Part shown: in pieces, positions 57,173-64,000 of the stretch | How positions within the stretch are numbered: the stretch's first letter is position 1 | How the letters are laid out: each line of letters starts with the position of its first letter | Assembly (NCBI RefSeq): GCF_009650135.1 | Contig: NZ_CP045871.1 | Location: forward strand, 1,798,001 to 1,862,000 | Source of the DNA: Litorivicinus lipolyticus | GTDB lineage: Bacteria > Pseudomonadota > Gammaproteobacteria > Pseudomonadales > Litorivicinaceae | Length of the DNA stretch: 64,000 nt | Reading direction: 5' to 3' | The notes under the pieces: generated by a model | The model's input: only the letters and a program-made list of their open reading frames with translations | Databases searched by the model: none | What the model was told of the DNA's origin: nothing | Translations under genes and position numbers: made by a program

Positions 57173-57375
57173 CTACTGGACCCAAACGCGGTTCATGGCG
57201 ACCCGGCAGTGCTCGATCGCGTCGTCACCGCGGGCATTTAAAACACCGCTCAGGCGAATCACCTCGGCATAGTTTTTGTGCTCGGCTGCCTGCTTCAAGT
57301 GAACCGCAACAACTCAGGCGATAGCCGCTCCAGCTCGGCCGGCGTCAGCCCTAGGCTGACCAGCGGCTCAGGCAT
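57173..57375 (-). pseudogene. Frameshifted small gene downstream of the DsbA-like gene
   Basis: An ATG at 57375, overlapping the stop of the DsbA-like gene, begins PEPLVSLGLTPAELERLSPE and soon meets a TGA. Another frame continues with KQAAEHKNYAEVIRLSG and ALNARGDD-like helical text (GVLNARGDDAIEHCRVAMNR) to a TAG at 57173-57175. The whole is 203 bp, one base short of a 68-codon frame, so a single frameshift near 57300 explains it. It looks like a decayed or mis-sequenced helical protein of about 67 residues. Function unknown. Confidence 0.5.
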
Positions 57376-57994
57376 TGTCGGCCGCCATCAGCGAGCGAAT
57401 CACATCGAGGGTCACCGCCGGCGTGCCATATTCGACCGGCAGCCGACCGCTTTGACGGTCGTCCTGCCAAACCAAGGTTGGGTAGCCCTGAACGCCCATG
57501 GCCGCGGCTTGGCGCTGTTGATCGGTATGCGCGGCGCGCGTGGCGACCGAGTCCAAGGCGTGGGCGAATGCCGCTCCATCCAGCCCAAGTTCGACCGCCA
57601 ATTCGGTCAATACCGCCGGTTGCCATACGTTGCGGCGCTGTTGGTAGTAGGCGCGCTGAATCGCGCGCAGCATATCCAGATCCGACGCACCCAAGGTCTG
57701 GGCGGCAATCACCGCGCGGCACGCCACAAAAGTCGTGCGCGGCGGTGGCGGCGATTGATCCCAATAGCCGTGATCAAAGGTGACGGCGCATTGGGCCTCG
57801 ATTCGGTGCCAGGTCGCGGCGAGCATATCCGCCATGCCCGAGTCCATCGGGGTGTCGCTATCCGGCGCCAAGCCACCCAACAACCGCGCCGAGGTGACCT
57901 GCGCCGGCAGGTCCGCACAAATGGCGTTGTAGGTGTCGGCAAAGCCGAAACACCAGGAACACATGGGGTCATATACGTAGGTTAGTCGTTGCAT
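57368..57994 (-). CDS. DsbA-family thiol oxidoreductase-like protein
   Basis: This 208-residue thioredoxin-fold protein with an inserted helical domain carries CSWC at 12-15 (YDPMCSWCFGFA) and the cis-proline loop GVQGYPTLV near the C terminus. It lacks a signal peptide, so it is a cytoplasmic FrnE-like member and not a periplasmic DsbA. Its role is unknown. It is divergent from the sulfatase-like gene by 91 bp. Confidence 0.87.
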   Translation of the reverse strand: MQRLTYVYDPMCSWCFGFADTYNAICADLPAQVTSARLLGGLAPDSDTPMDSGMADMLAATWHRIEAQCAVTFDHGYWDQSPPPPRTTFVACRAVIAAQTLGASDLDMLRAIQRAYYQQRRNVWQPAVLTELAVELGLDGAAFAHALDSVATRAAHTDQQRQAAAMGVQGYPTLVWQDDRQSGRLPVEYGTPAVTLDVIRSLMAADNA

Positions 57995-58085
57995 AAAATG
58001 AGCCTACCACAGCCCGTACAGCGCGATTGCTTTTCGAGTGAACCGGCGCCAATGTTAACGCGAACGCCATCACACTGAGACCATT

Positions 58086-59759
58086 ATGCCGACCCAAAAC
58101 ATCCTCTTTATTATGTTTGACCAGTTGCGCTGGGACTATTTGAGCTGCGCCGGTCACCCCAGCCTAAAAACCCCCAACATCGACCGCTTAGCCGAGCGCG
58201 GGGTCCGCTTTACCCAGGCCTACGCCCAATCGACCATCTGCGGCAGCTCGCGCATGAGCTTCTATACCGGACGCTACACCCAGTCCCACGGCGCCCATCG
58301 CAACAACTACCCGCTCAAGGTCGGCGAACAGACGCTGGGCGATCACCTACGGGCGGTCGGTTATGATGCCGTACTGATCGGCAAAACCCACATGGTCCCA
58401 GATCCGCAGGGCATGCAACGCTTGGATCTGGATGCGCACAGCGTGATCGGCGCCCGCGTCGCCCAGGCCGGCTTTGATGTGCATGTCCGCGATGACGGCT
58501 TATGACCGCAAGGCGTCGACGGCATTTACGATCAAAGCTACTCGCCGTACAACGCGTACTTAACGTCACGCGGTTATAAATCCGACAATCCATGGCACGA
58601 TTACGCCAACTCGGCGATTGGCCCCAACGGCGAGATTTTGTCGGGCTGGCTGATGGAAAACGCGGACAAACCGGCCAATATCCTCAACCAAGATTCCGAA
58701 ACGCCGTGGCTGACGCGCGAGTGCATTGACTGGATCGACAGTCGCCGCGACAACCCAACGCCGTGGCTGTGCCACCTGTCCTATATCAAACCGCACTGGC
58801 CGTACATCGTGCCGGCGCCCTACCACGATCGCTACAGCGCCGATGATGTTATGGCGCTGAACCGCAGTGATGACGAACACATCGACACCCACCCGGTCTT
58901 TGCGGCCTACCAAAATAGCCTGATCGGCCGCGGGTTTAGCCGCCAAGACGTCCGCGACAAGGCCATTCCTGCCTACATGGGCTTAATCGCCCAATGCGAC
59001 GATGAATTAGGTCGGTTGTTTGATTACCTAGATCGCAGCGGCCAGCGTGACAACACCTTGATCGTGGTGACCTCGGATCACGGCGACTACCTGGGCGATC
59101 ATTGGATGGGCGAGAAGGACCTGTTTCATGACTGTTCGGTGAAAATCCCCATGATCATCGTCGATCCTAACCCGGCGGCCGATGCCACCCGCGCCAGCAC
59201 CTGTGACGCCCTGGTCGAGGCCATCGATTTGGCCAGCACCTTTATCGACTGGACCGGCCACCCCATACCGGACCATGTGCTGGAGGGGCGCTCGCTATTG
59301 CCGTGGTTGCATGGCTGCACGCCCGATACCTGGCGCACCTATGCGATCAGTGAATACGACTACGGGCCGACGCCGATGGCCCGCGATCTGGGCATCAGTC
59401 CGCGCGATGCCCGCATTTTCATGGTGGTTGACCACGCCTGGAAGCTGGTCCATTTTGAGGGCGGACTGCGGCCTATGCTGTTCGATCGTGAGCGCGACCC
59501 ACACGAGCTCAACGACCTCGGCGCCAGTGATGACCATGACGGCGTGCGCGCCACCATGTACCAGCACCTGGCGCAATGGGGGCTGCGTATGTCCGGGCGC
59601 ACCGCGCTGTCGGACGCACGCATCAACGCCATGAGTGGCCAGCCGGCGCGCAAAGGCGTCTTACGCGGGCTGTATGATGGACGCGAGTTGGACGACGAAC
59701 TGATTGAGCCGATCCGCGGCCACGCATTGCACATCAACACGAAGGAAACTGCACAATGA
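58086..59759 (+). pseudogene. Sulfatase/phosphonate monoester hydrolase, interrupted by in-frame TGA
   Basis: A 557-codon gene of the alkaline-phosphatase superfamily is broken by TGA at 58503-58505 (codon 140). Both parts are in one frame and carry the full fold. The N-terminal metal site is NILFIMFDQLRWD, and the formylglycine motif CGSSR (Cys52) suits a sulfatase or phosphonate monoester hydrolase. VTSDHGDYLGDH supplies the second metal site, and SEYDYGPTP and REYDPHEL-like (ERDPHELNDLG) blocks end it. The stop falls between DDGL and PQGVDGIYD. One base change (for example TGG or CGA to TGA) would explain it. A truncated 139-residue product would be inactive. Confidence 0.82.
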
Positions 59760-60199
59760 GATACCTGCACACCATGGTACGCGTCCACGATCTGGACGCG
59801 TCCATGCACTTTTACTGCGAGCTATTGGGATTGGTCGAGGTCAACCGGTATGACAGCACCGGCGGCCGCTTTACCCTGGTCTATTTAGCTAGCGCGAGCG
59901 ACAGCGATCGGGCCCGCGCTGACAAAACACCGGTGCTGGAGCTGACCTATAACTGGGACCCCGAGGACTACCCCTTGCCAGGGCGGGCGTTTGGCCACTT
60001 GGCCTACGGCGTGGATGATATCTATGCCACCTGCCGACGACTTGAAGACGGCGGCGTCACCATTTTGCGGCCACCGCGCGACGGTCACATGGCCTTTATC
60101 CGAAGCCCCGATGGCATCAGCATTGAACTGTTGCAAGATGGCGAGTCGCTGGCACCGGCCGAGCCCTGGGCCTCGCGGCCCAACGTCGGCGACTGGTAG
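59756..60199 (+). CDS. VOC-family protein, lactoylglutathione lyase-like
   Basis: This 147-residue glyoxalase-fold protein has metal-ligand candidates His5 (RYLHTMVRV), Glu (VLELTYNW), His (AFGHLAYGV) and Glu (SIELLQD), the arrangement of glyoxalase I. It therefore may isomerise the hemithioacetal of methylglyoxal and glutathione. ATG 59756 overlaps the sulfatase-like stop by 4 nt, so translation could be reduced by the upstream nonsense codon (polarity). Confidence 0.87.
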   Translation: MRYLHTMVRVHDLDASMHFYCELLGLVEVNRYDSTGGRFTLVYLASASDSDRARADKTPVLELTYNWDPEDYPLPGRAFGHLAYGVDDIYATCRRLEDGGVTILRPPRDGHMAFIRSPDGISIELLQDGESLAPAEPWASRPNVGDW

Positions 60200-60201
60200 G
60201 A

Positions 60202-61233
60202 CTAAGCCACTGACCAGGGCAGGGTTTCGCCCATCCGGTAAGGCCGGATGGCGGCGTCACCCTCGCCTAAGTCACCACCAACTTTGGTCGGCGTGCGGGT
60301 CAAGGTCAGCGTCCCCGTGTTGACCGGCAAACCGTAAAACGCCGGCCCATTGAAGGACGCGAAGGCCTCGAATTTGTCCAGCGCGTTTTCCTCATCAAAC
60401 ACCTGTACATAACTTTCCAGCGCACAGGGTGCCGTGAACACCCCGGCACAGCCGCACGCGCTGTGCTTGCCCGTGATCGGATGCGGCGCCGTGTCGGTGC
60501 CCAAGAAAAAGCGCGTATCACCGCCGGTTGCGGCGTCACGCAGGGCTTGTTGGTGGCTGGCGCGCTTAACGATCGGTAAACAGTAGTAGTGCGGGCGAAT
60601 GCCGCCGACCAACATGTGGTTGCGGTTGACCTGCAGGTGGTGCGCGGTAATGGTCGCCGCCAGTGGCGTCGTCGATGCCATGATGAAGTCGACCGAATCG
60701 GCCGTGGTGATGTGTTCCAGCACTACTTTCAGCGCCGGAAAATCAGCAATCATCGGCGCCAGCACGCGCTCCAAAAAAACCGCTTCACGGTCAAAAATAT
60801 CAATCGCCGGGTCGACCACCTCGCCGTGAACCAGCAAAGGCATGCCAATCCGCTGCATCACTTCGAGGCAGCCACGCACGGCGTCGACACTGCTGACGCC
60901 GGCGGCGCTGTTGGTGGTCGCGTTAGCGGGGTACAACTTAACCGCGGTCAAAACGCCCGCCGCGAACCCGCGTTCCAGCTCTGCGGGATCGGTGGTATCG
61001 GTTAAATACGCGGTCATCAAGGGCGTAAAATCGTACTGCTCAGGGCAGGCCGCCAAGATCCGGTCACGGTACGCAATCGCCCGCTCGATATTAATCACCG
61101 GCGGCTTCAAGTTCGGCATCACAATGGCGCGGGCGAACTGGCGCGCGGTGAACTCAACCACCTGTTCAAGCATGTCATCGTCACGCAGGTGCACGTGCCA
61201 ATCATCAGGGCGGGCGATGGTAATGCTATTCAT
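60202..61233 (-). CDS. pyrC: Dihydroorotase
   Basis: This 343-residue zinc amidohydrolase (class II dihydroorotase) of pyrimidine synthesis has zinc ligands DDWHVHLRD (His-x-His). The carboxylated lysine is in AVKLYPANATTN. The others are LLVHGEV, LEHITT and the catalytic Asp in LGTDTAPH. ATG 61233 has AGGAACC upstream and gives the E. coli-like N terminus. It is the last gene of a leftward cluster lrgA-lrgB-pyrC. Confidence 0.97.
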   Translation of the reverse strand: MNSITIARPDDWHVHLRDDDMLEQVVEFTARQFARAIVMPNLKPPVINIERAIAYRDRILAACPEQYDFTPLMTAYLTDTTDPAELERGFAAGVLTAVKLYPANATTNSAAGVSSVDAVRGCLEVMQRIGMPLLVHGEVVDPAIDIFDREAVFLERVLAPMIADFPALKVVLEHITTADSVDFIMASTTPLAATITAHHLQVNRNHMLVGGIRPHYYCLPIVKRASHQQALRDAATGGDTRFFLGTDTAPHPITGKHSACGCAGVFTAPCALESYVQVFDEENALDKFEAFASFNGPAFYGLPVNTGTLTLTRTPTKVGGDLGEGDAAIRPYRMGETLPWSVA

Positions 61234-61234
61234 A

Positions 61235-61948
61235 CTAGGTTCCTGTTCCGGCCAGTAAACTGGCAACTAAAGCGGTCACCAAGGCGTTTAACACCATGGC
61301 GGTCGCGGCGAATACACCGGCGACTGGATTCACTTGAAAGGCCCGGGCGGTGCCAATACCGTGCGCGGCGACACCCACGGCCATGCCGCGCGCGCGCCAA
61401 TCGCGAATACCCATAGCGTCCATCAACGGCGTTACCATGATCGCGCCGATAATGCCGGTACTGACAACCAAGCCGGCGGTTAAGGCCGGCAGTCCGCCAA
61501 TTTTTTCGGCGACACCCATGGCGATCGGGCTGGTGACTGATTTAGGCGCCAGCGACAGCCACACCTCCGACGGCGCGCCCAGGGCGTACGCAATGGCGAC
61601 GGCACTGCCAACAGAGATCAATGAGCCGGCGATCAAGGCGCAAAACAAGGGCACCAACAGGCGCGACACGCTGGCCCAGTTTTTGTGCAGTGGCCATGCC
61701 AACGCCACAGTCGCCGGTCCCAACAAAAAGTGGACGAACTGCGCGCCCTCAAAATACTCGCTGTAAGGCGTGCCGGTAACGACCAAGATCGCCGCCAACG
61801 ACAGCCCAGCAATGGCCACCGGATTAACCCACGCGCGGTGCCCCGAGCGCACAAACAGCGCATGCCCGCCCATGTAGGCCAGCAGCGTCACCGTCAACCA
61901 CATCAGTGGCTGCTCGGCCAGGTAAACCCACAACTGGGCCCTATCCAT
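61235..61948 (-). CDS. lrgB: LrgB/CidB-family membrane protein
   Basis: This 237-residue inner-membrane protein has about six to seven helices. The LrgB signature is near APKSVTSPIAMGVAEKIGG and AVGVAAHGIGTARAF. Together with LrgA it was described as a holin/antiholin-like regulator of murein hydrolases; related pairs transport pyruvate or glycolate. ATG 61948 overlaps the lrgA stop by 8 nt; pyrC starts one base past its end. Confidence 0.93.
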   Translation of the reverse strand: MDRAQLWVYLAEQPLMWLTVTLLAYMGGHALFVRSGHRAWVNPVAIAGLSLAAILVVTGTPYSEYFEGAQFVHFLLGPATVALAWPLHKNWASVSRLLVPLFCALIAGSLISVGSAVAIAYALGAPSEVWLSLAPKSVTSPIAMGVAEKIGGLPALTAGLVVSTGIIGAIMVTPLMDAMGIRDWRARGMAVGVAAHGIGTARAFQVNPVAGVFAATAMVLNALVTALVASLLAGTGT

Positions 61949-62315
61949 GTTTAATCTCGTCGCCCTCGGGCGGACGATTCATGGCCCGGGCAACGCAGGC
62001 GAAAACCCAGGCGCCCGTGGCAATCGACAACGGCGTCGAAATCAATAACGCCAGACCGACCGGCAACCAGTGATCCCACAATAGATCCGCGTAGGTCATC
62101 AAACCGACCGCCGCCGGCACGAACAATAGCGACAGGTGCGACAGCAATCCGGTGCACATGGCGTCCAGCGCCGCCGGCGTCGGCAAACCAAAGCGCACCC
62201 AGGCAAACAGCAACACCAGGCCGATCACCGGTTCCGGAATAGCCAGCGACAGCGCCGTGACCAACACCATTCCCGCCAGTTGGAAACTTAGCAGAAAGGT
62301 GATCGCCGCCGGCAT
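61941..62315 (-). CDS. lrgA: LrgA/CidA-family membrane protein
   Basis: This 124-residue protein has four membrane helices and the family pattern FQLAGMVLVTALSLAIPEPV, then GLVLLFAWV. It pairs with LrgB as a holin-like or metabolite-export complex. ATG 62315 is three bases after the phosphoribosyltransferase stop. The role is not settled for Gram-negatives. Confidence 0.9.
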   Translation of the reverse strand: MPAAITFLLSFQLAGMVLVTALSLAIPEPVIGLVLLFAWVRFGLPTPAALDAMCTGLLSHLSLLFVPAAVGLMTYADLLWDHWLPVGLALLISTPLSIATGAWVFACVARAMNRPPEGDEIKHG

Positions 62316-62318
62316 CGG

Positions 62319-62879
62319 CTAGTGGCTACCGTAGGGCATTTCGACGTCGACCAAGCCCTGAGCCGTTTCCTCATGGCCGTAGATGTCCAGCGCGTCCCAG
62401 GGGTATTCGACCCAGTAGTCTTCGATGCGCTGACCGACAAAGACGCGGTCTACGTAGTCAGGGTACTCGGCATTTTTGCGCTTGTTTTTATCGTGCAGCA
62501 CCAGCACCGACAGCGCGCTGGGGGACTCGTGATTGAGCTCGTTCAGGCACCATGCCAAGGTCGTGCGTTGGTCGTCGACTTCGTCCACCACCAGCAAACG
62601 CTTGCCACGTATGGCTTCGGCGAAGCCCTCGGTCCACTGTAACTTGAGCGGCGTGTCGCTCGGCGGCGCGTCATCGCTGTAGCGGCTAAGCGCCACCGAC
62701 AGTATCGGGCGATTCAAGTAGGTGCGCAGGATACGTGCGGGAATGTAACCACCGCCGCCGATCGCCAATATGTAGTCGAACTCGAGGCCCGATTCGATCA
62801 CTTCTTGGGCCGCAAGCCCCAGCGTGTGATGGATGTCGGCGTAGCTGAAGCGGTATCGTTGTTGAGCTGGTTGTGGCAT
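62319..62879 (-). CDS. Phosphoribosyltransferase (purine type)
   Basis: This 186-residue protein has the PRPP-binding signature LLVVDEVDDQRTT, an N-terminal IGGGGYIPARILR loop and a C-terminal hood region (YPWDALDIYGHE) like xanthine/hypoxanthine-guanine phosphoribosyltransferases. Signature acids are present. The substrate base is not certain. ATG 62879 has AGGG upstream; the longer frame overlaps the next gene. Confidence 0.85.
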   Translation of the reverse strand: MPQPAQQRYRFSYADIHHTLGLAAQEVIESGLEFDYILAIGGGGYIPARILRTYLNRPILSVALSRYSDDAPPSDTPLKLQWTEGFAEAIRGKRLLVVDEVDDQRTTLAWCLNELNHESPSALSVLVLHDKNKRKNAEYPDYVDRVFVGQRIEDYWVEYPWDALDIYGHEETAQGLVDVEMPYGSH

Positions 62880-62910
62880 TCGTGCGTCCCTATTGCGAGG
62901 CGCAATGATA

Positions 62911-63336
62911 CTAGCTTGCGCCCGGATCGCCCAGTAGCACACGGCCTTTTCTGTCTAACGCGCGGACCGCAGTCAACAGGCTGCGCACGGCGTCGCGCTG
63001 GCCCAGCAACCACTCGGTCCGGCCATCAGCCGGCGGTGCGGCGAATTGGACGACCCAATCGGCGACCTCGGACAACTGGCGATCGATATCCCCGACCAAG
63101 GCGTCGGCCTCGCCCTGCAGGACCGGCTGGTCGGCCAGGGACCCTTCGCCGCGCAACAAACGCAATCGCGTCGCAATCAAGCGCTCGCTGGACAGGCGCA
63201 GGTCCTGTGATTCGAAGTTGACTTCATTAAACACTTTTTCCGCAGCTTTGCTCGGATCGTCTGGCAACGCCAGACTGATCAGTGCCCCAACCACCAGCGC
63301 GAAGCCGGCGATAAATCCCATTTTTCGTAGTTTCAT
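62911..63336 (-). CDS. Membrane-anchored protein of unknown function
   Basis: This 141-residue protein has an N-terminal membrane helix or signal anchor (about 6-24, [18 protein letters not shown]). A largely helical periplasmic part follows ([37 protein letters not shown]). No family recognised. ATG 63336 directly precedes the helix. It is divergent from maeB. Confidence 0.6.
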   Translation of the reverse strand: MKLRKMGFIAGFALVVGALISLALPDDPSKAAEKVFNEVNFESQDLRLSSERLIATRLRLLRGEGSLADQPVLQGEADALVGDIDRQLSEVADWVVQFAAPPADGRTEWLLGQRDAVRSLLTAVRALDRKGRVLLGDPGAS

Positions 63337-63414
63337 CAGTGTTTCGATAAGTTTTTGAAATGCTATTCCATTACACTCAATCTTACTCAACATCTCTATA
63401 AGGCGTTAGGCGCA

Positions 63415-64000
<586 letters not shown>

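Noticed and set aside
959..58505. In-frame TGA codons as recoded tryptophan or selenocysteine
   Set aside because: Many intact genes here end in TGA (recO, pdxJ, rnc, mucA and others), so TGA is a normal stop. Neither family is a known selenoprotein and no SECIS-like hairpin was evident directly after the codons.

Overview
The window looks like chromosomal DNA of a GC-rich gammaproteobacterium, most like the Pseudomonadales/Oceanospirillales side of the class. The reasons are the conserved order algU-mucA-mucB-rseC-mucD-lepA-lepB-DUF4845-rnc-era-recO-pdxJ-acpS, the sdhE/ygfX-like/ygfZ cluster beside nadB, the prfB-lysS pair, and a Lap-type adhesin secretion system. No rRNA, tRNA, CRISPR array, insertion sequence or prophage was seen. 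Coding density is very high. Many neighbours overlap by 4 nt (ATGA, GTGA or TTGA), and GTG and TTG starts are frequent. LAYOUT. 1-2160: a partial LysR regulator and two tandem periplasmic phosphonate-binding-like proteins, one broken by an in-frame TGA. 2176-10425: mdh, a carboxylesterase, a PlsC-like acyltransferase, glyA, gcvH-lipA and glcB, which serve central and one-carbon metabolism. 10054-20537: one long leftward run from acpS back to algU, holding the sigma-E envelope-stress operon followed by translation, secretion and RNA-processing genes. Two sigma-E-type promoters are visible, one before algU and one inside the 3' end of algU that would serve mucA. 20686-26183: a decayed solute-binding-protein pseudogene, nadB, a shortened ygfX-like gene, sdhE, ygfZ, ung and a second acyltransferase. 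26175-41827: a complete, compact Lap/Bpf-type biofilm adhesin locus. It holds a TolC-like outer-membrane pore, a 1647-residue adhesin with an N-terminal retention module and a TAAG protease site, a LuxR-type regulator with a degenerate receiver, the type I secretion adaptor and ABC transporter, a small divergent conserved gene, an OmpA-like protein, a LapD-like c-di-GMP receptor, a LapG-like protease, and a cation/proton antiporter translationally coupled to lapG. 41885-57994: housekeeping and accessory genes (YfbR-like phosphohydrolase, chemotaxis receptor, ferredoxin-reductase plus FAH hydrolase, QueD-like enzyme, MFS and EamA transporters, AstE-like hydrolase, RND efflux pair, lysS, prfB without its programmed frameshift, a GNAT enzyme, and a DsbA-like protein with a frameshifted small downstream gene). 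58086-64000: a sulfatase/phosphonate-ester-hydrolase gene interrupted by an in-frame TGA, a VOC enzyme, pyrC, an lrgA/lrgB pair, a phosphoribosyltransferase, an anchored small protein, and the start of maeB. HOW IT WORKS TOGETHER. The best-supported system is the adhesin locus. When c-di-GMP is high, LapD should hold LapG in the periplasm, so the adhesin stays plugged in its TolC-like pore. When c-di-GMP falls, LapG cuts at TAAG and releases it. This is inferred from homology to Pseudomonas LapADG and Shewanella BpfADG; the parts missing here are the diguanylate cyclases and phosphodiesterases. A second theme is gene decay: four loci carry nonsense or frameshift lesions, so either the lineage is losing accessory genes or the assembly contains errors.
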